Shown piece by piece: positions 8,026-18,272 of a DNA stretch of 64,000 nucleotides. The notes under the pieces were generated by a model, which was not told where the DNA came from, made no database searches, and saw nothing but the letters and a program-made list of their open reading frames with translations. The DNA lies in NCBI GenBank assembly GCA_943846685.1, contig OX044363.1, positions 1,282,001 through 1,346,000 on the forward strand, written 5' to 3'. The stretch is from an uncultured Pseudomonadales bacterium (GTDB lineage Bacteria; Pseudomonadota; Gammaproteobacteria; Pseudomonadales; Porticoccaceae). Every line of letters starts with the position of its first letter. The first letter of the stretch is position 1. Made by a program: the position numbers and the translations under genes.

Positions 8026-9288
8026 TTATGGGGGCTGCTGCGTGGAGACTGTGTTTGCCGGCATGCGCGGCTTCCACCAGCGAATAGTCAGTGGTACGCA
8101 AATATTCAGCAAGAACGCTGTGAGCATCAATGTATAAAAGGTTTCCAGGGTGAATATCTGATGTTCAATAAAGGCGATATCCATCACCACAAATGCCAGT
8201 TCGGCACGACCTAACATACCAAAGCCAATCATCCAGCTAGATGCCCAGTCAAAGTTTCCGGTAAAGCGCGCGGCTAGCCCTGCGGAGAGAACCTGAGCAA
8301 CAAACAGGCAGACAAACAATGTCAGGCTGTAGGGAAGCACGGTTATCGCCAATTCACTATCAAAAATCAGCTTGCAGCCGAGGGTGACAAAGAATACCGG
8401 GCCAATCCACGAGTAAGCGATATTGTTGATCATTTCCATAGCTTGCTGATGAAAGTCGACCTGCCGCTCGGGATGAAAGTCGAAGTACTCCTTCTTGATA
8501 ATCAGACCCGCCATATAGGCACCCACTGCTGGGTGAAAGCCAAACTTATGGGCCAGGACGCCGACTAAAACAGCAATCAGCAGCAGCGCCAATATCATAT
8601 ATTGGCCGCGACCCATGGCTAGCATAACCGGCAGATTAAGATGTTTGAAAAAGGGGATTTTTGTCAACCAACCCTTATCTGCAGGGAATAGCCAGGCGCC
8701 AAAGAAGGTCACGATAACAAAGAAAACCATCACTTTGCCGATGGTTAAAAATACTCCGTCCACTGAGAGGGATGCGGTGCCAGTGGTAATCGGAATCAAA
8801 ATCGCAACCAGAGCGACGGAGGAGATACTGTCGATCACCGTGGAGGTCATTATGCCCACTGCGGCTGGTGATTTTGCCAGTCCTTCAGATTGCAGGGAGA
8901 CCATGGTCAGGGAAACTGCCGTGGCAGTCATTGCCAGGCCGCAGAGCAGGGCAATATTGTGATCGCTCCAGATATTTATGGCGACAGTATAGGCGGTCAG
9001 AAAAGGGATTAGGGCGCCAAACAGCGCTATGCCCCAACTGCGTTTAACGCTCCGCAGAAAGTGATCGGTGTTCTCCTCAAAGCCGAGGGCAAACATAATC
9101 ACAATAATGCCAAGTTCGGCAAAGTCGACAATAAAGATTGGCATGGTTTCTGGCAGAAAACCGAGATTGACCATCAGTGCGCCGAGAAACAGGTACCAGA
9201 GCACTGGCGTAAGTCTGGTGTGGTGGGCAATAAACGAGGCGACTAGGACAGAGATCCAGATAATCGCCAGTATGCTTAAATCGTACAT
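8026..9288 (-). CDS. Cation:proton antiporter (CPA2/Kef-type membrane domain)
   Basis: This 420-residue, strongly hydrophobic protein has about a dozen membrane segments, starting LSILAIIWISVLVASFIAHH. The CPA2-type core is visible in FAELGIIVIMFALGFEENTD, CGLAMTATAVSLTMVSLQSEG and FHPAVGAYMAGLIIK. It ends shortly after the last membrane helix, so the cytosolic RCK/TrkA-N domain of full KefB/KefC proteins is absent. It probably exchanges Na+ or K+ for protons at the inner membrane, which would suit the sodium-pumping enzymes nearby; the ion is not determined by sequence. A perfect 20-bp palindrome lies 39-58 bases upstream of the start. Confidence 0.88.
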   Translation of the reverse strand: MYDLSILAIIWISVLVASFIAHHTRLTPVLWYLFLGALMVNLGFLPETMPIFIVDFAELGIIVIMFALGFEENTDHFLRSVKRSWGIALFGALIPFLTAYTVAINIWSDHNIALLCGLAMTATAVSLTMVSLQSEGLAKSPAAVGIMTSTVIDSISSVALVAILIPITTGTASLSVDGVFLTIGKVMVFFVIVTFFGAWLFPADKGWLTKIPFFKHLNLPVMLAMGRGQYMILALLLIAVLVGVLAHKFGFHPAVGAYMAGLIIKKEYFDFHPERQVDFHQQAMEMINNIAYSWIGPVFFVTLGCKLIFDSELAITVLPYSLTLFVCLFVAQVLSAGLAARFTGNFDWASSWMIGFGMLGRAELAFVVMDIAFIEHQIFTLETFYTLMLTAFLLNICVPLTIRWWKPRMPANTVSTQQPP

Positions 9289-9326
9289 TCAATAATCCTT
9301 TATTGGTTGGTCAGATATATAGCGGG

Positions 9327-9346
9327 TACTTAAGTTAACTTAAGTA
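9327..9346. promoter_or_regulatory. Perfect 20-bp palindrome upstream of the antiporter gene
   Basis: TACTTAAGTTAACTTAAGTA reads the same on both strands. It lies in the short gap between argS and the antiporter, both on the minus strand, just upstream of the antiporter start. Its size and symmetry fit an operator for a dimeric regulator. The regulator is unknown. Confidence 0.45.
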
Positions 9347-9378
9347 TTGGCGATAGAGGCGAGTCTCGCAATAAGCGG

Positions 9379-11103
9379 TTACATTTTCTCCATCACTTCA
9401 ATGCCGAGCAGGTCGAGCCCCTTGGCGATAGTCTCAGAGGTTTGCTTGCTTAGCTGTAAGCGGCTCTGTTGACTCTGTTCATCGACACCGTCTTTGAGGA
9501 TTGGGCAGTGCTCGTAAAAAGACATAAAGGCGCTAGCCAGTTCGTAGACATAGTTACATAAAATATGTGGATAACCTTCACTGGCAACCTGATCAATAAT
9601 TTCTTCAAACTGCAGCAGTTTCATCGCCAGGGCTTTTTCCTGGGGCTCGATAATATTGATCTCGGCATTAAAGCTTTGAGGATCTATATTGGCTTTGCGG
9701 AAGATGCTGCGAATGCGTGTGTAGGCGTATTGCAGATAGGGCGCTGTGTTGCCTTCGAAAGACATCATAGCGTCCCAGTCAAAAATATAATCATTGGTGC
9801 GGGTTTTACTCAGGTCGGCATATTTGATTGCGCCTATGCCTACTTTGCGAGCGATAATTTTTATATCGTCGTCGCTGAGGTCGGTGTTCTTGTCGCGCAA
9901 GAGTCGTTCGGCACGCTCAACCGCTTCAACCAATAGATCTGCCAGTTTTACAGTTCCGCCGCTGCGCGTTTTAAAGGGTCTGCCGTCTTTGCCCATCATG
10001 GTGCCGAACGGGTGATGTTCAAGGCCGACGGTCTCTGGCGCATAACCCGCTTTGCGAGCGGCGGTAAATACCTGTTTCATATGCAGTGATTGGCGTGCGT
10101 CTATATAAAAGAGGATGCGATCGGCTCCGAGCTTGTTCACTCGATAGCGCATGGCGGCTAGATCGGAGGTGGCGTAGAGGAAACCGCCACCGGATTTCTG
10201 CACAATCATTACCGAGGGGTCACCATTTTTGTCGGCTAGCTCTTCGAGAAACACCACTTTGGCGCCGTCGCTCTCTACAGCCAGCCCCTTTGCGGTAAGA
10301 TCGTCGAGAACATTTTGCAGGTCATCGTTGTAAGCGCTCTCGGGCATAATATGTTCACGGCTGAGTCCAACATTCAGCTGCTGATAAATATCCAGGTTGT
10401 GCGCCACCGAGACCTGAATAAACTTCTGCCAAAGGGTGCGGCAGTGTTGATCGCCGGACTGAAGTTTAACCACATAGGCTCGGGCGGTATCGGCAAACTC
10501 AGGGTCTTCATCAAAATGCTTTTTTGACTGCTGATAAAACACTTCGAGATCATTGAGGGCCAGTTCGGCCTGTTCGCCCTCGCTAAGTTGCAGTTCCAGT
10601 TCGGCGATTAACATTCCAAACTGTGTGCCCCAGTCGCCCATATGATTTTGGCGAACAACCTTATGTCCCTGATATTCCAATACTCGTGCCACTGCATCGC
10701 CAATAATGGTCGAGCGCAGATGACCGACGTGCATTTCTTTGGCGAGGTTGGGGGAGGAGTAATCTACGACGATGGTCTGCGGATTGTGATTGCCCGATTT
10801 TGGTGCGTTATCGGCAACCGCGCTGGCGAGAAATTTACTGCTCAGATAAATATTAATAAATCCGGGGCCGGCGATTTCCAGTTTGTCGGCAATGCCGTCA
10901 AGATCGAGGTTATCTAAAATTTTTGTCGCCAGATCGCGAGGATTGGTTTTTAAACGTTTCGCGGCGCCCATGGCACCGTTAGCCTGATAGTCACCAAATT
11001 GCGGTTTGCCACTGAGGGCCAGAGCTGGAGAGCATTCGTTAGGGATTCCTGCGGCCTGCATGGCAGCGGAGAAACGCTGATTGAGAAGCTCTTTGATACG
11101 CAT
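9379..11103 (-). CDS. argS: Arginyl-tRNA synthetase
   Basis: ArgS attaches arginine to tRNA-Arg. The 574-residue length is typical. Visible features are the N-terminal additional domain ([19 protein letters not shown]), the HIGH-equivalent in [15 protein letters not shown], the class I core [16 protein letters not shown], and [18 protein letters not shown], which replaces the KMSKS loop as in most ArgRS enzymes. The C-terminal anticodon-binding domain ends in IEVMEKM. It is transcribed away from the oad operon across a 172-base gap that must hold two divergent promoters. Confidence 0.97.
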   Translation of the reverse strand: MRIKELLNQRFSAAMQAAGIPNECSPALALSGKPQFGDYQANGAMGAAKRLKTNPRDLATKILDNLDLDGIADKLEIAGPGFINIYLSSKFLASAVADNAPKSGNHNPQTIVVDYSSPNLAKEMHVGHLRSTIIGDAVARVLEYQGHKVVRQNHMGDWGTQFGMLIAELELQLSEGEQAELALNDLEVFYQQSKKHFDEDPEFADTARAYVVKLQSGDQHCRTLWQKFIQVSVAHNLDIYQQLNVGLSREHIMPESAYNDDLQNVLDDLTAKGLAVESDGAKVVFLEELADKNGDPSVMIVQKSGGGFLYATSDLAAMRYRVNKLGADRILFYIDARQSLHMKQVFTAARKAGYAPETVGLEHHPFGTMMGKDGRPFKTRSGGTVKLADLLVEAVERAERLLRDKNTDLSDDDIKIIARKVGIGAIKYADLSKTRTNDYIFDWDAMMSFEGNTAPYLQYAYTRIRSIFRKANIDPQSFNAEINIIEPQEKALAMKLLQFEEIIDQVASEGYPHILCNYVYELASAFMSFYEHCPILKDGVDEQSQQSRLQLSKQTSETIAKGLDLLGIEVMEKM

Positions 11104-11275
11104 GGTGATGGTTGTCCTTGAAATTAGGCTTAAATAAGAGTGCGGATTGTAGATTTACTGGTACTGAAAGCAAAGCCATACTTGGAAAAAAATCCGCTTA
11201 TTGATATAGTTTTAGGCTGCGGCCTGAATATGGCCTTTTTATATTTATAAAATCACTGATTATCTTGGAATACTA

Positions 11276-11512
11276 ATGGAATCAACACTTGTTACACAGG
11301 GCTTGGACTTAATGCTTTATGGTATGGGCACGGTTTTTGCTTTTCTTACCCTGTTGGTTGGTATTACTACTCTGATGTCATTGGTTGTCAATAAACTGGT
11401 TGTTGAGACTGAATTGGCTCCCGCTGCCCCAGTGCTAACTAGCACTCCGCAGGCTGTTGAGCCAAGAATTGCCAAAGTGATACAGGCTGCAATAGACCAG
11501 CATCGTAAATAG
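11276..11512 (+). CDS. oadG: Oxaloacetate decarboxylase gamma subunit
   Basis: This 78-residue protein has one membrane helix (GMGTVFAFLTLLVGITTLMSLVV, about residues 17-39) and a short polar tail, the usual layout of OadG, which assembles the alpha and beta subunits of the sodium-pumping oxaloacetate decarboxylase. The identification rests on size, topology and position immediately before oadA and oadB, because the gamma subunit itself is poorly conserved. Confidence 0.88.
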   Translation: MESTLVTQGLDLMLYGMGTVFAFLTLLVGITTLMSLVVNKLVVETELAPAAPVLTSTPQAVEPRIAKVIQAAIDQHRK

Positions 11513-11549
11513 TTAAAACAATAACTTCACTGGAATTTACTAAACGGAC

Positions 11550-13337
11550 ATGAATATGCCCTCGAAAACTGCCGCCCTAGGCATTACAGAAGTAGTATTG
11601 CGCGACGCCCACCAATCATTGTTTGCAACCCGTATGCGGATTGACGACATGCTGCCGATTGCAGCAAAGCTCGATGAGATCGGTTACTGGTCTATGGAGT
11701 CCTGGGGCGGAGCTACCTTTGATTCCTGTATTCGTTTTCTCGGTGAAGATCCCTGGGATCGTATTCGCGAAATTAAAAAGGCAATGCCCAATACCCCGCA
11801 GCAGATGCTTTTCCGCGGCCAGAATATTTTAGGCTACCGTCACTATGCGGATGATGTGGTTGAGAAGTTTGTCGAGCGCGCCGCCATCAACGGTATTGAT
11901 GTGTTCCGCGTTTTCGATGCGATGAATGATATGCGCAACCTCACCACTGCATTGCGTGCGGTCAAGCAGGTTGGCAAGCATGCTCAGGGAACAATCTCCT
12001 ACACCGTAAGCCCGGTTCACACTATCGATCGCTGGGTTGATCTGGGTCGTCAGTTGGAAGATGCCGGTGCGGATTCAATCTGTATTAAAGATATGGCCGG
12101 TCTGTTGACGCCCTATACTGGCTTCGAGCTAGTTACCAAATTAAAGGCTGCGGTATCTATTCCGCTGCAGTTGCACTGTCATGCAACAACCGGACTCTCC
12201 ACAAGCACCATTCTGAAGTGCGTGGAAGCTGGTATCGATAATGTGGATACCGCTATCTCATCTATGTCGATGACCTATGGTCACTCTGCGACTGAGTCAG
12301 TGGTTTCAATCTTTAAGGGCACTGAGCGCGATTCTGGTTTAAATATCAACAAGCTTGAAGAGATTGCGGCTTACTTTAGAGAAGTGCGTAAAAAATATTC
12401 TGAATTTGAGGGTTCATTGCGCGGAGTCGATTCACGCATTTTGGTTGCTCAGGTTCCTGGTGGTATGTTGACCAATATGGAGTCCCAGCTACGTCAGCAG
12501 GGCGCCGAAGATCGTCTTGATGAGGTGCTTGCTGAAATCCCCAAGGTTCGTGAAGACCTCGGCTTTATCCCGTTGGTTACCCCAACCTCACAGATTGTTG
12601 GCAGTCAGGCGGTATTGAATGTATTGACCGGTGAGCGATATAAGTCGATCACTAAAGAGACCTCGGGTGTCTTGCGTGGTGAATACGGTGCCACACCAGC
12701 ACCAGTGAATGCTGAGTTGCAGTCGCGGGTTTTGGATGAGGGTGAAGAGGCGATTACCTGTCGTCCTGCCGATAACCTCGAGCCAGAGCTTGAAGCGCTG
12801 ACTCTCGAGTTAGAAGGACTCTCTGCTGAGCATGGGTTTAAGCTGTGCAGTGGCGAAGGGCAGGTCGACGATGTACTGACCTATTCTCTGTTCCCTCAGG
12901 TCGGACTGAAGTTTTTACAGAATAAAAATAACCCGGATGCCTTTGAGCCTGTGCCTACCGGCAAGTCCAAAGTGCAGACCAACGATGCCGGTGAAGAGAT
13001 TTACACGGTTGAGGTTGAGGGTCGCTCCTACACTGTTGCCGTCACCGATGGTGGTGATGTCAGCGCGATTGCCGGTGCCGGCAATACTGCCAGTGCAGCG
13101 CCGAGCGCCACGGCAGCTACAGGCGGTGAGCCAATTGTTGCGCCGCTGGCAGGTACAGTGGTGAAGATGCTGGTACAGCCGGGTCAGCAGATTGCTGAGG
13201 GTGAGAGTATTGCGATTCTTGAAGCGATGAAGATGGAGACCTCGGTAAGTGCGCCAGCGGCGGGCCAGATTGTTGAAGTAAGAGCGAAAAACGGCGACAG
13301 CGTGTCAGTCGGTGATGTTTTGGTAACCCTGGCTTAA
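11550..13337 (+). CDS. oadA: Oxaloacetate decarboxylase alpha subunit (biotin protein)
   Basis: OadA carries out carboxyl transfer from oxaloacetate to biotin in the cytosol. The 595-residue product begins with the carboxyltransferase barrel ([19 protein letters not shown], then FRVFDAMND and the metal-site motif [14 protein letters not shown]). A conserved carboxylase linker follows, then an Ala-rich hinge (about residues 508-526) and a biotinyl domain with EAMKMETS; biotin would be attached to K561. It lies between oadG and oadB in a tight operon. Its need for biotin links it to bioA in this window. Confidence 0.96.
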   Translation: MNMPSKTAALGITEVVLRDAHQSLFATRMRIDDMLPIAAKLDEIGYWSMESWGGATFDSCIRFLGEDPWDRIREIKKAMPNTPQQMLFRGQNILGYRHYADDVVEKFVERAAINGIDVFRVFDAMNDMRNLTTALRAVKQVGKHAQGTISYTVSPVHTIDRWVDLGRQLEDAGADSICIKDMAGLLTPYTGFELVTKLKAAVSIPLQLHCHATTGLSTSTILKCVEAGIDNVDTAISSMSMTYGHSATESVVSIFKGTERDSGLNINKLEEIAAYFREVRKKYSEFEGSLRGVDSRILVAQVPGGMLTNMESQLRQQGAEDRLDEVLAEIPKVREDLGFIPLVTPTSQIVGSQAVLNVLTGERYKSITKETSGVLRGEYGATPAPVNAELQSRVLDEGEEAITCRPADNLEPELEALTLELEGLSAEHGFKLCSGEGQVDDVLTYSLFPQVGLKFLQNKNNPDAFEPVPTGKSKVQTNDAGEEIYTVEVEGRSYTVAVTDGGDVSAIAGAGNTASAAPSATAATGGEPIVAPLAGTVVKMLVQPGQQIAEGESIAILEAMKMETSVSAPAAGQIVEVRAKNGDSVSVGDVLVTLA

Positions 13338-13350
13338 GGAGTCGCTGAGT

Positions 13351-14523
13351 ATGGAAAATTTAATCAGTTTATGGGCCAGTTCTGGCCTTGCCCAGATGCA
13401 GCTCGGTCAGATGATTATGATGACTGTGGGTCTGGTTCTGCTGTTTTTGGCTATCAGCAAAGGTTTTGAACCGCTGCTTTTGGTGCCAATTGGCTTTGGT
13501 ACAATTTTGGTGAATATTCCCGGAGCTGGCTTTGAGGCGGCGCCAATCTATGATGCCATGGGGCATATGGAGAGTCCCGGCGGGCTTCTCTACTATATCT
13601 ATCACGCCGGTATCGAAACTGGTCTGTTCCCGTTGATAATTTTTATGGGCGTTGGCTCGATGACCGATTTCGGTCCATTATTAGCGAACCCCAAGACCCT
13701 GCTGTTGGGTGCTGCCGCTCAGGTGGGTATCTTTACCACGGTAATCGGTGCTGTTGCTCTAGGGCATTTTGGTATTCTTGATTTCACTATTCGCGAAGCC
13801 GCTTCAATCGGTATTATCGGTGGTGCCGATGGTCCAACGGCTATTTTTGTGACCAGTAAGTTAGCCCCGGATCTACTCGGCGCAATTGCGGTGGCGGCCT
13901 ATTCCTACATGGCTCTGGTGCCAATTATTCAGCCACCGATTATGCGTGCACTGACCACGCCGGCGGAGCGAGAGATTAAAATGGAACAGCTGCGTCCAGT
14001 GACCAAAGCTGAGCGCATTGTATTTCCTCTAGCGCTACTGGTTCTGGTTGCCTTCCTGCTTCCCGATGCGGCGCCATTACTCGGCATGTTCTGTTTCGGT
14101 AACCTGATGCGCGAATGTGGTGTGGTTAATCGTCTCAGTGATACCACGCAAAATGCGCTAATTAATATTGTCACTATCTTCCTCGGTTTGGGTGTGGGTT
14201 CGAAGATGAGTGCCGAGAAGTTCCTCAACCCGGAAACCATGGGTATACTGGCTCTGGGTGCGGTGGCTTTCTGTATTGGTACTGCCTCTGGCGTACTGAT
14301 GGCCAAGTTGATGAACACCATGGCCAAGCACAAGGTCAACCCGCTAATCGGTGCGGCAGGGGTCTCGGCTGTACCTATGGCAGCGCGAGTGGCGAACAAG
14401 GTTGGTCTTGATGCCAATCCGCAGAACTTCCTGCTTATGCATGCAATGGGTCCCAATGTTGCCGGTGTTATTGGCTCGGCGGTGGCTGCTGGCGTAATGA
14501 TTAATCTTGTCAGTGGTATGTAA
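13351..14523 (+). CDS. oadB: Oxaloacetate decarboxylase beta subunit (Na+ pump)
   Basis: OadB is the integral membrane subunit that decarboxylates carboxybiotin and exports Na+. The 390-residue product has multiple membrane helices, the VNIPGAGFE region, and the conserved [16 protein letters not shown] segment, which contains the essential aspartate of the family, followed by the C-terminal [20 protein letters not shown] motif. It starts 13 bases after oadA with AAGGAG at good distance and ends just before bolA. Confidence 0.96.
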   Translation: MENLISLWASSGLAQMQLGQMIMMTVGLVLLFLAISKGFEPLLLVPIGFGTILVNIPGAGFEAAPIYDAMGHMESPGGLLYYIYHAGIETGLFPLIIFMGVGSMTDFGPLLANPKTLLLGAAAQVGIFTTVIGAVALGHFGILDFTIREAASIGIIGGADGPTAIFVTSKLAPDLLGAIAVAAYSYMALVPIIQPPIMRALTTPAEREIKMEQLRPVTKAERIVFPLALLVLVAFLLPDAAPLLGMFCFGNLMRECGVVNRLSDTTQNALINIVTIFLGLGVGSKMSAEKFLNPETMGILALGAVAFCIGTASGVLMAKLMNTMAKHKVNPLIGAAGVSAVPMAARVANKVGLDANPQNFLLMHAMGPNVAGVIGSAVAAGVMINLVSGM

Positions 14524-14524
14524 G

Positions 14525-14845
14525 ATGGGCCCGGTTGAGCGCTCGATTAGAGAAAAACTCAGTGCTCATTTTGCGGCGCAGGTTCTTCAGGTAACCAATG
14601 AAAGTTTTATGCATTCGGTGCCTGAAGGATCTGAGAGTCACTTTAAGTTAGTGATTGTCTGCGACCAGTTTAATGGTCAACGTTTGGTGCAGCGCCATCA
14701 GTCAATTTACCGGCTGTTAGCCGAGGATCTGGCTGGCCCGATTCACGCTTTAGCACTGCATACTTACACTATTTCTGAATGGGCTGAAAAGAATGCTGTA
14801 GCGCCTGAATCGCCTAATTGTCTTGGCGGCAGCAAGGGAAAATAA
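14525..14845 (+). CDS. bolA: BolA family protein
   Basis: The 106-residue product has the complete BolA-type fold: PVERSIREKLSAHF, NESFMHSVPEGSESHFKLV with the conserved histidines, FNGQRLVQRHQSIYRLL and HALALHTYTISEW. BolA proteins partner with monothiol glutaredoxins in iron-sulfur handling and affect cell shape and stress responses. The ATG at 14525 overlaps nothing but follows the oadB stop by one base, so it is probably cotranscribed with oadGAB. A longer reading from a TTG at 14507 is unlikely because it runs inside oadB. Confidence 0.92.
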   Translation: MGPVERSIREKLSAHFAAQVLQVTNESFMHSVPEGSESHFKLVIVCDQFNGQRLVQRHQSIYRLLAEDLAGPIHALALHTYTISEWAEKNAVAPESPNCLGGSKGK

Positions 14846-15065
14846 CGTCCCGTTCAGGGTTCAATTTTTCGAAATTTCTAAGAACACCTCAGCTTGTAGA
14901 CCCTTTCGTCTCGCATGTATCGAATAATCAACCGATTCACCGCATAAAAATGGCTGTTCACCGTAAAGTTCTGGTTCTGTCTACTCAGGCACGGGACAAT
15001 CGGGGGTCGAGCAGGTCTAAAAAATAAGCTCAAAAATAGAATATCAAATTAATCCAGGGGGATTT

Positions 15066-18000
15066 ATGCGTTCGCAAGTAACGACTGGCGTTGCTGGTTT
15101 TTTCCAAGCTAATCATTTCGGTGCAGTTTCGGCACTTTTATTTTCAATAATTCTGTCGGCCTGTAGTGGTGGATACGATAATCCAGATTCAAATGATTAT
15201 GTATCACCATCTCTTACAGCGGTTACAGTGCAGGATGCAGATGCACCTCTGCGTAACGATGTGGTTCTTGGTGGTACCTTCCAAATTAACATTACTGCTG
15301 ATGAAGCGATTATTGCTCCAACAGTAATGATTAATGGAATGGCTGCAGACTCAGTTAGAGGTTCTGGTACCTCTTGGACAGCCTCACGAGTAATGACTGA
15401 AGCTGATGCTGACGGAGTTGTTACCTTTAATATCTCCTTTGTTGATTTAAATACTAATCCAGGTGCTGATGTTTCGGCTACTTCGGATGAGAGCGCTATC
15501 TATTACTGTGCCGAGGGTTGTGGTACTGGTAATGGCGGTGGTTCTACTGACGGTGGAGATACTGATGGTGGTTCTAGCGATGGTGCTGCAGACGGCGGAT
15601 CAACTGATGGTGGTTCTACAGACGGTAGTTCTGCTCCAGCTGCTGCTATTGAAATGGTTGAAGGTTTTGGTGGCGCGCTGGTTGATGGCAATACCTATAC
15701 CTTCCCTGCAGGTTCAGAAGTTTGGGCCGGTTTTGCCAACCTGAACACTGACGTATATCCCCTTAGTTTTGCTGCTGGCGGTACTATTACCTTTACTGCA
15801 GCAGTTCCTGCTGGCGGAAGCGACACTAGCGTTTACTTCCGATTTGAACGTTTGCCTCATCCAGATGTTGAGCCTTCCTTTAACCTGGATGCTGTTGTTA
15901 TCAGCGGTGAAGCTGAACAGCAATACACAATGACTATTCCTGCCCAGGATGCCGCTAACACTTACTCTTCTTTCTTGATGTATGTGGTTGAGCAAGATTC
16001 CCCAGTGATGGTGAAAGATATTGTTGTTATCCATGACGGTGGCAGCACAGGTGGCGCCGATGGCGGTACTACTGATGGCGGTTCAACTGACGGCGGAGCT
16101 ACTGATGGCGGTTCAACCGACGGTTCAACCGACGGTGGCGCTAGCGCTGGTGATATTGAAATGATTGAAGGCTTTGGTGGTGCACTGGTTGACGGCACTA
16201 CCTTTACCTACCCAGCAGGCTCAGAAGTATGGGCTGGCTTTGCTAACCTGAATGAAGATATTTATCCGTTCACCTTTGCCAACGGCGGTTCAGTGACCTT
16301 TACTGCAGCTGTTCCTAATGGTGGTGCTGATACTAGCGTTTACTTCCGCTTTGAGCGTCTGCCTCATCCGGATGTTGATCCGTCCTTTAACCTTGATGCG
16401 GTTGTGATCAGCGGTGAAGCTGAACAGCAGTACACAGTGACTATCCCTGCTCAGGATTCTGCCAATACCTACTCATCATTCCTGATGTATGTGGTTGAGC
16501 AAGATTCTCCAGTGATGGTAAAAGACATTGTTGTAACTGATGACGGTGGCAGCACAGATGGCGGTACCGGTGGTGGTTCTAGCGATGGCGGTACTACTGA
16601 CGGTGGCACTACTGATGGCGGAACTACCGATGGTGGTTCAACCGACGGCGGCACTACTGATGGTGGAAGCACTGACGGTAGCACTAGCGCTGGCCCTGTT
16701 GAAATGATCGAAGGTTTTGGTGGTGCACTGGTTGAAGATAACCTGTTTACCTACCCTGCAGGTGCAGAAGTATGGGCTGGTTACGCCAACCTTAACTTTG
16801 ACCTTTATCCGTTTACCTTTGTTAACGGTGGCACTATTACCTTTACTGCAGCGGTTCCAAATGGTGGCACTGATACCAGCGTCTACTTCCGCTTTGAGCG
16901 TCTGCCTCACCCAGATGTTGATCCATCCTTTAACCTTGATGCGGTTGTAATCAGCGGTGAAGCTGAACTGGAATATACCGTAACCATTCCTGCTCAGGAT
17001 TCGGCAAATACCTACTCATCGTTCCTGATGTATGTGGTTGAGCAAGATTCTCCAGTGATGGTAAAAGATATTGTTGTCACTGATGACAGTGGCAGCACAG
17101 ATGGTGATCGTGTTGCAGGTGGCGGATCTACTGACGGTGGCACTACCGATGGCGGATCTACTGACGGTGGCACTACCGACGGCGGCGCTACCGATGGCGC
17201 TACCGACGGTGGTACTGACGAAGAGCCTTCTGATGTTGTCGATATGACGGCTATTTTTGGTGGTGCAAGCTTTGCGGCTGGCACCTATAACTTCCCTACA
17301 GGGTCAGAAGTATGGGCCGGCTTTGCTAACCTCAATACTGATGTGTATCCGTTTACCTTTGCCAATCCTGGCAGCATCACCTTTACCGCTGCAATTCCAG
17401 CTGACGGCGTTGCTACCAATATCTACTTCAGATTTGAGCGTCTTCCTCACCCAGATGTTGAGCCATCGTTCAACCTGGACTATGTGCTGATTAGCGGTGA
17501 AGCAGAGACTGAATACACCGTTGCCATTCCTGCACAGGATGCGGCAAATACCTACGAATCTTTCCTTATGTATGTGGTTGAGAATGATTCACCGGTGATG
17601 GTTAAAGATATTGTTGTCACCCATGACGGTGGTAGCACTGGTCTTCCTCAAGAAGCGACTTATGAAACGCCTACAAGCCCGGGTATTGAAGTCCTTAATG
17701 AGGCAACTGTTACTAGTGAGTGGGGAGGTAATGCTTCTATGAGCTTTGCAGCCTGTGGTACCTGTGACGAAATTACTCAAGAGACAGTTTCTGATGATCA
17801 GCGCGGTGATGTTTTACAGATTTCTTATTCTGATAATGCAGGTCACGCTGTACTAGTGATTGAAAATACTGATCCAACTGTCGACGTGTCTGCATTTACC
17901 GAACTCTCATTCGATATCAAAATCCTTAATATAGACGCGGGTGTTGGCTTTAATTTACTGGCTCAGTCGGCAGGTAGTGCTCGACCTCCTGTAGATATCA

Positions 18001-18158
18001 CCCCAGCTGTTAGTGAATTTTGGCAGACTATTACAGTTTCGTTGACTGACCTCAGTGGTGTTGATTTTACCGCTGTGACTGCACCATTTGTGTTCTTTCC
18101 AGATGTTGGTAATGGCGCAGGACTTGTCTACCAGATTGACGATATTCGCTGGCAGTAA
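15066..18158 (+). CDS. Multi-repeat surface lipoprotein, candidate glucan-binding protein
   Basis: The 1030-residue product has a lipoprotein signal with lipobox ILSAC (C33) and an Ig-like segment (about 48-152). Four copies follow of a roughly 129-residue module starting at residues 196, 365, 546 and 726, each with EVWAGFANLN, VYFRFERLPHPDVEPSFNLD (or near variants) and SFLMYVVE-DSPVMVKDIVV. The modules are joined by long Thr/Ser-Asp-Gly-Gly linkers. A final domain (about 865-1030) resembles carbohydrate-binding beta-sandwiches such as the ExoP C-terminal domain. Modules of this VWAGFAN type accompany marine beta-1,3-glucanases as far as I recall. No catalytic domain is visible. A strong ribosome site (CCAGGGGGA) precedes the ATG. 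A TonB receptor gene follows, so capture of a polysaccharide at the cell surface is the likely role; the substrate is inferred. Confidence 0.7.
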   Translation: MRSQVTTGVAGFFQANHFGAVSALLFSIILSACSGGYDNPDSNDYVSPSLTAVTVQDADAPLRNDVVLGGTFQINITADEAIIAPTVMINGMAADSVRGSGTSWTASRVMTEADADGVVTFNISFVDLNTNPGADVSATSDESAIYYCAEGCGTGNGGGSTDGGDTDGGSSDGAADGGSTDGGSTDGSSAPAAAIEMVEGFGGALVDGNTYTFPAGSEVWAGFANLNTDVYPLSFAAGGTITFTAAVPAGGSDTSVYFRFERLPHPDVEPSFNLDAVVISGEAEQQYTMTIPAQDAANTYSSFLMYVVEQDSPVMVKDIVVIHDGGSTGGADGGTTDGGSTDGGATDGGSTDGSTDGGASAGDIEMIEGFGGALVDGTTFTYPAGSEVWAGFANLNEDIYPFTFANGGSVTFTAAVPNGGADTSVYFRFERLPHPDVDPSFNLDAVVISGEAEQQYTVTIPAQDSANTYSSFLMYVVEQDSPVMVKDIVVTDDGGSTDGGTGGGSSDGGTTDGGTTDGGTTDGGSTDGGTTDGGSTDGSTSAGPVEMIEGFGGALVEDNLFTYPAGAEVWAGYANLNFDLYPFTFVNGGTITFTAAVPNGGTDTSVYFRFERLPHPDVDPSFNLDAVVISGEAELEYTVTIPAQDSANTYSSFLMYVVEQDSPVMVKDIVVTDDSGSTDGDRVAGGGSTDGGTTDGGSTDGGTTDGGATDGATDGGTDEEPSDVVDMTAIFGGASFAAGTYNFPTGSEVWAGFANLNTDVYPFTFANPGSITFTAAIPADGVATNIYFRFERLPHPDVEPSFNLDYVLISGEAETEYTVAIPAQDAANTYESFLMYVVENDSPVMVKDIVVTHDGGSTGLPQEATYETPTSPGIEVLNEATVTSEWGGNASMSFAACGTCDEITQETVSDDQRGDVLQISYSDNAGHAVLVIENTDPTVDVSAFTELSFDIKILNIDAGVGFNLLAQSAGSARPPVDITPAVSEFWQTITVSLTDLSGVDFTAVTAPFVFFPDVGNGAGLVYQIDDIRWQ
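15651..17630 (+). repeat. Four in-gene repeats of about 387 bp with TDGG linkers
   Basis: Repeat modules begin at 15651, 16158, 16701 and 17241, giving periods of 507, 543 and 540 bases. Modules 2 and 3 are the most alike, while module 4 (starting DMTAIFGGASF) is the most diverged. The linkers encode runs of S/T-T-D-G-G of differing length, made from short GGTGGC-ACTGAC-like units that are prone to slippage, so linker lengths in an assembly may be unreliable. Confidence 0.85.
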
Positions 18159-18188
18159 ATTGCACACTTTTCGTGCATAGAGATTTTA

Positions 18189-18223
18189 TTTCACCCGGCG
18201 CTGCTTTATGCGTTCGGGTGAAA
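18189..18223. terminator. Hairpin between lipoprotein and TonB receptor genes
   Basis: TTTCACCCG at 18189-18197 pairs perfectly with CGGGTGAAA at 18215-18223, and the loop can pair further through GCGC and GCG. No T-run follows on the plus strand, so it may be an attenuating or mRNA-protecting hairpin that sets the expression ratio between the two genes, not a full terminator. Confidence 0.4.
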
Positions 18224-18272
18224 ATATAAAAAAAGATTAAATTATTAGTTTAGTTACGGGGAAGAGATAACA

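Noticed and set aside
8615..8962. A 115-codon plus-strand frame within the antiporter gene
   Set aside because: Antisense shadow of a well-supported membrane protein.
13929..14456. A 175-codon minus-strand frame within oadB
   Set aside because: Antisense shadow of a conserved gene.
14846..15027. Short open frame between bolA and the lipoprotein gene
   Set aside because: It overlaps the end of bolA, has no ribosome site and no recognisable protein features.
15503..17284. Long minus-strand frames rich in Pro/Ser/Val opposite the lipoprotein gene
   Set aside because: They are antisense readings of the TDGG linker codons and have no independent gene signals.
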